From: Stramenopiles sp. TOSAG23-3
Lineage: Eukaryota; Sar
Length of the DNA stretch: 27,699 bases
Direction: 5' to 3'
Assembly (NCBI GenBank): GCA_900128585.1
Contig: LT642256.1
Location: 1-27,699, forward strand
In this document: in pieces, positions 9,521-17,873 of the stretch
How the letters are laid out: every line of letters begins with the position of its first letter
How positions within the stretch are numbered: position 1 is the first letter of the stretch
Program-made: the position numbers and the translations under genes
The notes under the pieces: generated by a model
Told to the model about the DNA's origin: nothing
Database searches by the model: none
Seen by the model: the letters and a program-made list of their open reading frames with translations, nothing else

Positions 9521-9735
9521 ATGACACCCCCGGCACCCCAACTCACAAATGACAATCCCTTAACCGATTTACATGGCAGACAACGAGCACCTCTAAAACA
9601 ATTACGCCGCTGCTTACACCGGATGAGGAAGTTGATTATGGGTCATGTGGAAGCAGTGCTAATCCACCTACTGATTCAGATCATAAATGGAGTACATCTG
9701 AGAATGATACGAGGAGTAGTCAAGACTAAGTGACA
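9521..9735 (+). mobile_element. coding-like fragment of a repeat element
   Basis: Between repeat copies A and B lies a 215-bp stretch whose plus-strand DNA matches, with gaps, the minus strand of about 15060-15210. Shared blocks are CAACTCACAAATGACAAT, CGCCGCTGCTT and CGGATGAGGAAGTTGA. Both encode the peptide PQLTNDN followed by L..L. The shared sequence and polarity suggest decayed copies of one mobile element. No transposase or polymerase motif is visible. Confidence 0.6.
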
Positions 9736-9737
9736 AG

Positions 9738-9890
9738 GGTATATCGATTTAGTAAGACCAAAAGAGCAAAGATAAGTTCGCAGTTCATGAAGGAATGTAT
9801 CTAGAGAGTGTGTCTAAATCTAGATTTCAGTTCGCAGTACATTAATTTTAATTATGTTACTTAAATAACAGCCAATTTTCTTGATTTTAA
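9738..9890 (+). repeat. dispersed repeat, copy B
   Basis: Contains ATATCGATTTAGTAAGACC, AAAGAGCAAAGATAAG, TTCATGAAGGAATGTA, then the core TCTAGATTTCAGTTCGCAG and AACAGCCAATTTTCTTG. It is highly similar to 22245-22380, with small indels (for example an extra TGTT before the core tail). Confidence 0.88.
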
Positions 9891-9981
9891 TTTATATGAT
9901 ATGATAGTAATTTCTTAAAAACAAACACATGTGGTCATATCATTAATTGTTATTTTACAGGCAGTTGTAAAATGATGCTCC

Positions 9982-11747
9982 TCATTTAGTCAACTGAACG
10001 GTGTGATACAGGGAATCGTCCTTGTCGCTATACATGTTGATCGCAAGTTCCTTCCCAAATTTACTAATTACGAGCTCGTTCCACCCAAAATTGTCCAGCT
10101 TGTAGTCCACCCAGCCTGGCACCGTAGTGTTCGAAAAATACTTCGTAAGAGATTGGCCTCCATTGCCGATGACCACGTGGACAGGTGCTTTCCCTGGCGC
10201 CACACATGTCCCATTGCTCACGGGGCATGTTGAAAGCAGATTGTGGACATGCCCCCACAAGCAAACGTCGACACCGGATTGAATAAAGAGCGTTTCTAAT
10301 TCTGGAAAATTAGCCACCCCACCCCCGTAGACATGATAGCCGCCGTGTCCACCAAAGTACATCGGTCGGTGCTTTTGAAATGATAATGGGGTTGTTAGAA
10401 AGTGTTGGAGGATGTCAGAGGTTTGAACAATTTCAGATTTACTATACTTACGCCCATGACAACTACCCACGGGGTATTTGTCCGGTTGACTGCCTTCAAA
10501 TCGTTTTTTAGAAACGCGTACTGCGCGCTGCCTGGCCCAAGTGCAATTTCCGTGTCGATCATCACCATGTGTACCAGCCCCAATATGTCGAATGAATACC
10601 AAAATCGATCCGAGTTGTGGTCCGGCGTTGGCATCCGAAAACGATGCCGGGTCGCAATGCCACATTCGCCGCCACTGTCGTTCCCCCCGATGGATCCTGT
10701 GTCGCTAAAATCGCGTTCGTGATTGCCAAGCCCCACCATATATGGCATGGAAGCGGACAGTGGCTCGATTTGTGTCATAAAATTCTCCCACTTGCTTTCG
10801 TACCCTGTTGCATAAGCAAGATCGCCAATGTGCACGGCCAAATCTGCATTCGCGGCACCGCGCATCAGTCGGTACGTGGAGGAGGCATTGGGCTCTTCCC
10901 AATGGTAGTGGCTGCCATCCAGCTGGGTCGCACCCACATCTGCAGTCACAAGTATCTTAACCTTTTCTCGTGGCGTTTCCAAGGTTGCTGGGGATTTCTG
11001 CGTGAATGAGTGAACCGCCGACCATCCCGCCGCATCGCTTCCCACGCGGTAAAAGCATTCTTTTTCCGTGCCCGCCTTGCCGGCGATCGCTGGGATTACA
11101 GCATAAAATGAAAATCCTGGCTCAAACCAACCGCTCCCATTGCCTGGGGGACCACAAAGATCTTCCCGACCGTAGGTCTCTACGTAGCCGGCCTCAGCTT
11201 TGCTGGAAAGCGTGTTCTTGGAGTACCCATACTCAATCGACGCAGCTGTCGGCTCTTTGGCAGTCCAGCCGACCATCATTTCACCCAAGTTCCGCGTCAA
11301 ACTAAGCCGTAAATGCATCGGGGAGTTAGGGGATTTCACTACGATCCGGTCGGAGCGGCCCGCTTCCGTTGGGGTAACCATGCCCCCATCAAACAGGGCA
11401 AAGAACACGTCTTGGCGGTAGTTGTTCATCAGAAAAGCGTACTTGCCTTTTCCAGTTTCCTCCCCCCCCCCCTGGTTGCACAAAATAAATTTGATCGGGG
11501 CGGTACTGACAAACGGCTGCGTCGATACTACACCTTCCTTTTGAATGGTTGTCATGTGCGGAGTGCCCACAGGAGCAAACAGCCCCACCCAACAATCACT
11601 GTTATAATTTGACCCGGTGTATTCCCATGACGCTTCGACCCAATCACCAGCACCAAAGCTCGTCGCGTTTGCGGTAATCAGCATCCCTGCCGCGGACGAC
11701 GGGAACGTGGCAACAAGGAGGGCGAGCAACGTGACGGGAGAGAACAT
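9982..11747 (-). CDS. secreted purple acid phosphatase (one intron)
   Basis: Two exons, 11747-10452 and 10371-9982, encode 561 residues. All five metallophosphoesterase blocks of purple acid phosphatases are visible in order: TADVGA, IGDLAYA, GLGNHERDF, VVMGHRP and LWGHVHN. They supply the Asp, Tyr, Asn and His ligands of the binuclear metal centre. The fourth block spans the splice junction (VVMG joined to HRPMY), which strongly supports the intron. A fibronectin-like domain precedes the catalytic domain, as in plant-type enzymes. The first true ATG (11745-11747) starts a clear signal peptide, MFSPVTLLALLVATFPSSAAG; the frame upstream opens only with TTG. The enzyme should be secreted or vacuolar/periplasmic and release phosphate from organic esters. 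An 11-base C run at 11462-11472 encodes three glycines and is prone to sequencing error, though the frame is intact. Confidence 0.95.
10372..10451 (-). other. spliceosomal intron (80 bp) in the phosphatase gene
   Basis: On the minus strand the donor is GTAAGT and the acceptor is TTTCAAAAG. A branch-point-like CTAAC lies about 21 bases before the acceptor (plus strand 10394-10398). Removal is phase 0 and restores the conserved GHRPMY motif. It is the only intron in the window I can support firmly. Confidence 0.93.
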
Positions 11748-12366
11748 GTTTGAGCAATAATTATGGCAATGTGTTCGGTTCTGTTGCAAAATATGTGACT
11801 ATTTTCTTTGTAATTGCTCTTGTGAACGTAGAAACTGGCGACGAAGTGAGCTTTGTTTTCAATCCCCCAATGTGCTTGAAGAATACATACAGTACACTTA
11901 CCTATCCATCATCACATTTTGAAAAATTACCGTAGACGACTAGAGAAAGGTCGGTGGTGGGGGAACTACTGTCACACCACCACCTACTTCTGGTACAACA
12001 GGTAGGTATTAAATATTATCTGTCTTGAGATACAAAAAGACGACTATTAATATTATTAAATGAGAATAATGTAATGTAGAAAGAAGAGAGAAAAAGAAAA
12101 GAAGAAGAAGAAGAAAGATTATTATTGTTTCTTCTTCTATCTCTCATAATAAAATTATTACCAAGCAGCAGCACAGCAGTGTACCGGTACCGGTACAGGT
12201 ACCAGGTACAATGGAACATCACATTGTAGTATTGAACTGCCCCTATATCTATATATATTATAATATTTTTTATTATTTGGGTATCCTCCATGCGCACATT
12301 CGACAAGATTTAAGAAAAAAACGAAACGAAACGAAACGGAAAGAAAACGAAAAAGAGGAGGCCTCC
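11748..12366. other. intergenic spacer upstream of the phosphatase
   Basis: Between the phosphatase start and the LicD stop, both leftward. It holds AGA-rich and ATT-rich simple sequence, a cluster of GGTACC-type words at 12180-12210 and an (ACGAA)n stretch at about 12323-12345. No gene seen. It probably contains the phosphatase promoter and the 3' untranslated region of the LicD gene. Confidence 0.5.
12180..12210. repeat. GGTAC-rich near-palindromic cluster
   Basis: Four overlapping ACCGGTAC/GGTACC words in 31 bases form a near-palindrome about 430 bases upstream of the phosphatase ATG. Similar words occur at about 7447-7475 and 23346-23356 in other spacers. Function unknown. Confidence 0.6.
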
Positions 12367-13482
12367 TCATCCATCGTCGCGCACAAAAAAAAAGCCACTG
12401 CCAGGCACCTCATTCTTCCCCCTTGGTTGCCTTTTTAACCTTTGTTTGTGGCGAATTATGTTGAAATTTCGGCATATGTGGTCCGGTTCAACTTTCTCTT
12501 CGTGCTCATTCTTCGGTCTAAGTTTTGGAATCCTCATAAAATCTTCAACCCTACCAAAATTATTAAAACGAACATTCTTGAGCACCCCATAAACATCCGG
12601 AGGCACAGGGAGTACCCAGCCATGGAAACTAAAACTATTGGTGGTTGTGCTGTGTGCGATAGCGTCTTGAAATTCGTTCAGCCCACATTCGTGCGATCGC
12701 GGGGAAACGAAGATGTCCACGCTTAGCCCATTTAGAACGTTGTTCGTCGTTGGCCTGCAGCTGTTTATGTCACGCAAGCTGGCGTAGAGACACGAGCGGG
12801 AATTCCATTTCTTGAAATTCTCAGTCTTTTTATTACATGGGGCATTCCCAATACCGTGGCCAGTTTTCTCATTAAACCCGAACCCGGAATTAAGACGACA
12901 CTCGCGTTTGTAGAATCCATACCCCATTGCTGCACCGTCCACCAATGGGTGCACCATAGTCAAATCGTTCGGTAACAGATGCAAATGTTTTGCAAGAAGA
13001 AATGAATCTGTCGCATTGGCTAGCAAAATATCCATGTCGTGATCCCAAGGGATCCAGCCGTGGTGTCGCACAATTCCGAGCAATGTACCCGCAGTCGGAA
13101 TCCACTTGATCTTCAGCATGTCGAGCAACAGCGAGAATGCTCTCAGCACCCTGGTCATCACAGCTTGGCTGCGTTCATGGGTTGACAACGATCCATAATT
13201 CTCCATTGAGCGGACCGACATACAGTTGTCCAGGCTGTTGCATTGGGTACGCAAATAATGCCTAAGGAACTTATCCAGTTTCTGCGGCCCAAGGTACCGG
13301 TGACGTTCGTCAATTGGCAATTCTATGTCTACCTGAACCAGGCGTGAAATTTCCTTTTCTGGGCGATGAGACCCCCCCGAACGTTTCTTGATAAGATGCC
13401 GTTTGTAGGTTATAATGTAGACCAAAGCAATGAAAATGTACAAAATTATTCCAGCGCAAACTATCGAGGGAGTACGCGTCAT
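12367..13482 (-). CDS. LicD-family membrane-anchored transferase
   Basis: A 371-residue type II membrane protein. The first true ATG is at 13480-13482; the frame upstream opens only with GTG. A hydrophobic anchor lies at residues 6-26, followed by basic KRHLIKKR. The LicD motif is at about 132-152: GTLLGIVRHHG followed by WIPWDHDMDI, with the paired acidic residues of the nucleotidyltransferase fold. LicD-family enzymes move phosphocholine, ribitol phosphate or similar phospho-substituents to glycans; eukaryotic members include fukutin and FKRP. The topology suggests Golgi or ER residence, modifying cell-surface glycans. Several cysteines and a KNVRFNNFG block follow, and the tail is basic. 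Substrate cannot be told from sequence. Confidence 0.88.
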   Translation of the reverse strand: MTRTPSIVCAGIILYIFIALVYIITYKRHLIKKRSGGSHRPEKEISRLVQVDIELPIDERHRYLGPQKLDKFLRHYLRTQCNSLDNCMSVRSMENYGSLSTHERSQAVMTRVLRAFSLLLDMLKIKWIPTAGTLLGIVRHHGWIPWDHDMDILLANATDSFLLAKHLHLLPNDLTMVHPLVDGAAMGYGFYKRECRLNSGFGFNEKTGHGIGNAPCNKKTENFKKWNSRSCLYASLRDINSCRPTTNNVLNGLSVDIFVSPRSHECGLNEFQDAIAHSTTTNSFSFHGWVLPVPPDVYGVLKNVRFNNFGRVEDFMRIPKLRPKNEHEEKVEPDHICRNFNIIRHKQRLKRQPRGKNEVPGSGFFFVRDDG

Positions 13483-14379
13483 TACTTTTGTTGTGCTTCT
13501 ACCCGCGTTCACCCGTAACGGAGACGGTCATTATTTCGACTTGCAAACCATTCAGAAAGAGGAATTTGGGTACTGTCTTAATGCTGATCCTACATTACTT
13601 TTTTGATATTTGCCTCGATTGCTGTGTCAATTCCTTTCCATTCAATGCAATGCAATTCAATTCAATCCCTCCTTTTTTTCAATATATATATTTTATCACA
13701 CTCTCTCTTCTACACTATTTGTAAATGACGTATGTATACAACACAACAACAAACACAAAACGAAGAAAAATTAATAATTAATAATACTCTTCTATTTATC
13801 AGGTGGCCGTACCGTAATATAATAATAATGATGAATGATAAAATTATAGTCTACGAACAACAGCAGAGGAATAAATAAGAAGAAGGTGAAACGTTTTTTT
13901 TCTTTTTTCTTCTTCTTGTTTTTTCCCTTTCTTTTTGCCTTCTTTCTTTTTCCCTTCTTTCTTTTTGCCTTCTTTTTTTTGACCTTTTCATTCATTCATA
14001 TAATTAACATTACACAGCATTACACAAACACATTATATATATTCTTTTTTGAAATGTTTTAATTATTTTTTTATTAGATAAAAATAATAAAATAATAATA
14101 TTATATTTTTAATATATAAAAAATATTACACTGCACAGTGGGGGGGATGGCGCACACTACTACGTACTGTAATATACACCCGGCGGGAGAGGAGAGTACG
14201 TATACAAATATATAAACTGTTCGTATTGCATTCCATTCTTTAGAGATCCCATGGGAGTTTAAATTTGAAAATAGATGTTCTGTACGCGCCGTAGAGTGCC
14301 CTTTATTCCTTGTAGACGTGCGTACATACGATTGTCACGAACATATAACAACGGTGTGGTCAGTAGAGGCTTTACGTGA
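13483..14379. other. divergent AT-rich spacer
   Basis: Lies between the 5' ends of the LicD gene (leftward) and the small helical gene (rightward). Contains a polypyrimidine tract at 13893-13982 and many TA-rich runs. Low-complexity ORFs here are simple-sequence artefacts. No gene seen. Confidence 0.5.
13893..13982. repeat. T/C-rich low-complexity tract
   Basis: Nearly pure pyrimidine tract with an imperfect unit TTTGCCTTCTTTCTTTTTCC repeated about two to three times. Confidence 0.85.
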
Positions 14380-14796
14380 ATGCCAATGTCCGAAAAAAGT
14401 GAGCACAAAATGGGCGGGTCTGAAGGTAACGGGAGTAGGGAAAACATCGAAGTGTTCAACACACTTTTAGAGTATTTGCAAAAAAAAGTGGGGCGCTCCC
14501 CTGGCGATGCTATAGGGTGGCTATACGTTGCTCGCGGCTGCTACAAAATCAAACGATACGATTGGGCGTTTAGTGCTTTGTGTCAACCAGAGGGTCCTTT
14601 GAACGACGATAACCCTGCGGTTCGGAAAGAAGCACAACATTTGATGGCATTTTCGCTGCTGCGCCAAAACCAAGTTGGAGAAGCGCACAAACAATTTTGT
14701 AGATCTGTAGGAGATGGCAACGATACGGACTGGCAGATGATTGTAGAGTTAGGAGTTGATAAATATCTTTCTACCACTGATGTAGCCCGGAGCTGA
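14380..14796 (+). CDS. small helical, TPR-like protein
   Basis: A 138-residue soluble protein. The first ATG (14380) is directly preceded by an in-frame TGA, so it cannot be longer upstream; alternative starts are Met3 and Met11. The first 20 residues are polar (Ser, Glu, Gly). The rest is predicted helical, with TPR-like spacing in AIGWLYVARGCYKIKRYDWA followed by FSALCQ (about residues 46-70) and again HLMAFSLLRQNQVGEAHKQF (about 87-106). One to two TPR-like units would make a protein-binding scaffold. I do not recognise the family, and no targeting signal or membrane segment is present. The gene runs away from LicD and toward the transposon-like remnant. An AATAAA lies about 55 bases after the stop. 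Confidence 0.7.
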   Translation: MPMSEKSEHKMGGSEGNGSRENIEVFNTLLEYLQKKVGRSPGDAIGWLYVARGCYKIKRYDWAFSALCQPEGPLNDDNPAVRKEAQHLMAFSLLRQNQVGEAHKQFCRSVGDGNDTDWQMIVELGVDKYLSTTDVARS

Positions 14797-14954
14797 ACGA
14801 ATCGTCGATCCATCCGTCCCTATTCCTTCCCCCAAAAACATATTCTGAAAAATAAATTTAATAATAGAGACGCGCAGCAGGTGGTGGGAACACATTTGCG
14901 AGTAAAGAAAAGTATTTTGTGTCACGAAAGTAACCCTTGCCTCCTTAAATAAAA

Positions 14955-15545
14955 AAAGAAAATTGGCTGTTATTTTAGTAATTAAAAATTCATATAAAAA
15001 GTTTTACACAGAAGACCTTGATAATTATTTGTTTTTAGTTTAATATAGTGATAGTCGCTCTGCGTCAATGTCAAAAGACCCGTACTCAACTTCCTCATCC
15101 GATATCTCACTCGTAAATAAATCAGCCCTTGTGTGATTTTCCAAGCAGCGGCGTGAATGTTGTAAGGTCTGTCTTGTAAACCAGCCAGGTAATTGTCATT
15201 TGTGAGTTGAGGTGTCGGGAGAGGATCGCTTGGGTCGGTGTGCACAATCGGCGTTCGTGGGGTTTGTTGCGATGGTGAAAATTCGGTGTGAAGTAAATCA
15301 GTATCATAGTTGTGGTTCTTTGGCGTGCCAGTTGGTATCTCGTCCTGCTAGCGATGCTCTGGCCCCCTTCCTCTGGTGGTTGCATTGGGGATTGTACTTC
15401 TGTGTCTTCGGCCGAGGGTGACATTATTAGGGTCGGGGCATTACTGGATTGCTCACTACTGTATTGTATTGAGGGTTGTCGTTGTACCTCTGTGTCGTCG
15501 TCTGAGGTTATCATCTGTGATATAAAAAACAAGAAAGCATACTAT
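14955..15545 (-). mobile_element. decayed repeat/transposable element remnant
   Basis: On the minus strand this stretch carries an open frame at about 15532-15122 that lacks a leading ATG; the first internal Met follows a CAG splice-acceptor-like site. The peptide has two imperfect DTEVQ...P repeats, then a basic SIASRTRYQLARQRT, then a short PQLTNDN-containing ORF in another frame. That second block matches 9521-9735. The minus-strand end (14955-14995) carries AACAGCCAATTTTCTT of the dispersed repeat, in the same order as at 9521-9890. An acidic linker followed by RTR-rich sequence is reminiscent of retroelement polyproteins, but no enzymatic motif is visible, so the class is open. Confidence 0.55.
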
Positions 15546-15618
15546 AATTTGTTTTTAAAAACAAGAAAATAAACTTTAAAATATGGCTGTAAAGATTTAA
15601 AAACTCTTTGCCTCTAAA

Positions 15619-17121
15619 TTACTGGTCCATGGACTTCAGGTTATCGCATACTGTAAATTTAGCACCAGTGGCAGCCGTTATATCTTCGACAGATATCCCA
15701 TCGCCAATTTCAACAAGCTTGAGGCCACCTTCGGTAATGTCCATTACGCACATGTCGGTAATAATACGGTCAACAACCCGTTTTCCTGTCAATGGTAAGG
15801 AACATGAATCCAAAATTTTATGTCCGCCACCTTTGGCAACATGTTCCATGGTGACGACGACTCGACTCCCCGAACTCACCAAATCCATTGCACCGCCCAT
15901 CCCTTTGACCATCTTACCCGGAATTATCCAGTTTGCCAAATCTCCATTGCTTGCAACTTGCAGTGCGCCTAGTACCGTCAAGTCAACATGCCCTCCACGA
16001 ATCATAGCGAAGGATTCACCACTCGAAAATAATGATGAGCCTGGGATTGTCGTAACGGTTTCTTTCCCCGCATTGATCATGTCTGGGTCAACATTCTCTG
16101 GCTTTGGGTACGGGCCCATCCCTAGCAAACCGTTTTCACTCTGTAATTCAATGGTCACATCGTTCGGCAGGAAGTTGCTTGCCAGGGTCGGAATACCGAT
16201 GCCAAGGTTCACGTACATTCCATCTTCAAACTCCTTGGCGGCACGTTTGACGATTCGAAGCCTTCCTTCGTTGAGCCCTTGGACCCCAGCTTCGCCCGTG
16301 TCGACAGTTTCTTTCTCGATCCGTTTTTCGTACGATGGCCCTTTGATAAGACGGTTGACGTAAATGCCCGATAAGTGGATTTCGTTGGGATCCAACTCTC
16401 CAGCTTCCACGATCTCCTCAACCTCAGCTATGCAAATTTTCCCCGCGGCAGCGCATTCTGGGTTGAAATTTCGCGCAGTGCCTTTGAACACCAGGTTTCC
16501 TCGGGTGTCAGCCTTCCACGCTTTTACAAGTGAAAAGTCGCCAGTTATGGCGGGCTCCATCACATACTCTTTCCCGCCAAAATTTTTGGTTTCTTTCGGT
16601 TCACTTTCGAGAAGAACAGATCCATCGGCGTTGTACTTTATTGGACTCCCTCCACCTTGGACGATCGTCCCGGCGGCAGTGGAGGTGTAAAACGCTGGGA
16701 TTCCTGCCCCCCCAGCGCGCAAGCGTTCGGCCAGGGTACCCTGCGGGGTAAGCTCGACTTCGAGCTCACCCGACAAATATTGTCGTTCGAACGTTTTGTT
16801 TTCCCCAACGTACGAAGATATCATTCGCTTGATTTGGTTTGTTTGCAGCAAGAGACCCAACCCGAAGTCATCAACCCCTGCGTTGTTGGATACGGCGGTG
16901 AGCCCTGTAGCACCCTGTTTCACAAGGGCACTTATTAGGTTTTCTGGGATACCGCAGAGCCCAAAGCCACCCACGCATATGGTTGCACCATCGGGAATAT
17001 CCGAAACGGCTTCTTCAGCAGACGGTACCAACTTGGACGAGCCGCTGGTGATTGACATGTTCCTTACACCAGGCTGAACAAAGAGTTGCCGCGCACCCTT
17101 AGATGATACACGGAGAAGCAT
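15619..17121 (-). CDS. succinyl-CoA:3-ketoacid CoA transferase (SCOT), mitochondrial
   Basis: A 500-residue full-length enzyme with fused alpha and beta CoA-transferase halves. It moves CoA from succinyl-CoA to acetoacetate and related ketoacids. The N-terminus is a mitochondrial presequence type ([20 protein letters not shown], with Arg and Ser and no acids). The first domain begins near residue 32 and contains [17 protein letters not shown] (about 52-68). The second half contains [13 protein letters not shown] and the catalytic block [15 protein letters not shown], with catalytic Glu329 (codon 16135-16137), equivalent to Glu305 of mature pig SCOT. A late [19 protein letters not shown] block is also typical. 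Intronless. It is transcribed toward the transposon-like remnant and shares an upstream spacer with the prolyl hydroxylase gene. Confidence 0.97.
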   Translation of the reverse strand: MLLRVSSKGARQLFVQPGVRNMSITSGSSKLVPSAEEAVSDIPDGATICVGGFGLCGIPENLISALVKQGATGLTAVSNNAGVDDFGLGLLLQTNQIKRMISSYVGENKTFERQYLSGELEVELTPQGTLAERLRAGGAGIPAFYTSTAAGTIVQGGGSPIKYNADGSVLLESEPKETKNFGGKEYVMEPAITGDFSLVKAWKADTRGNLVFKGTARNFNPECAAAGKICIAEVEEIVEAGELDPNEIHLSGIYVNRLIKGPSYEKRIEKETVDTGEAGVQGLNEGRLRIVKRAAKEFEDGMYVNLGIGIPTLASNFLPNDVTIELQSENGLLGMGPYPKPENVDPDMINAGKETVTTIPGSSLFSSGESFAMIRGGHVDLTVLGALQVASNGDLANWIIPGKMVKGMGGAMDLVSSGSRVVVTMEHVAKGGGHKILDSCSLPLTGKRVVDRIITDMCVMDITEGGLKLVEIGDGISVEDITAATGAKFTVCDNLKSMDQ

Positions 17122-17873
17122 GGTTTGGCGCTATGGTGCGTTTGTAATGTTAATCGAATTTGTTTTTAATTTTGTCGCTCTTGAACGATTATATTATATA
17201 CCCGATAGTTTCATTGAAAATTTTAATACTGCAAAAGTGATGAATTATATTTACAACCGATATTCATTCATTCATTCAAACAAAGGCGGTTCGGTCGGTC
17301 CGTTCTACTACTTGAACTTGATGATTTTTTTTTTGGTGGTGGTGTTGTTGTTTTTTTGTTCGTTGGTGGTTGTTTGTTGTTGGTTCTTGAGTATCCATAA
17401 TAATATATTACTACACAGAATACCTCCTTTTTTTTATCTTAGTCTAAAATAAAATTATCTATTGATACTTATACTTATAATTAAATACATTATATAATTA
17501 AATGTATTATTCCTATCAAATACATTCTTCCTTTCTTTTTTTTTCTTCCACTTCTTCTTCTGCTTTCTTGTTTTTGTTTCTTCTTTTTTTCATTTTTTTT
17601 TCATTCTTCTTCTTCTCTTCCTTCTTCTTCTTTATTATTATTATGTGATTATTATACAACAACACAGGGTGGACTTTAATTAAAGTGGGACCAACACGTT
17701 TCCTCCTCCTTGATTGATGATGATGAAGCAAGATATTTTATTGAATTGAATTTGAATTGAACCTTTGCATATAAATATACAAGCGGTGAAAAAATGTTAC
17801 ATTTCCATACTGTGCCTAAATCGATTAATTGGGTTCACACTTCACTTTAAAAAACAGCACCGAACGACGGCGT
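17122..17873. other. divergent AT-rich spacer with polypyrimidine tract
   Basis: Separates SCOT (leftward) from the prolyl hydroxylase (rightward). T-rich, with GGTGGT/GTTGTT runs at 17335-17390 and a T/C tract at about 17525-17640. ORFs here are low-complexity. No gene seen. Confidence 0.5.
17525..17640. repeat. T/C-rich low-complexity tract
   Basis: TTC/CTT-rich stretch ending in ATTATT. The reverse strand would read as lysine/glutamate repeats. Confidence 0.85.

Noticed and set aside
13792-13995. Lysine-rich ORF on the minus strand
   Set aside because: Product of the polypyrimidine tract; no unique sequence.
15608-16363. 251-codon plus-strand ORF inside SCOT
   Set aside because: Antisense shadow of the SCOT coding sequence, rich in Ser and Pro from reversed codons.
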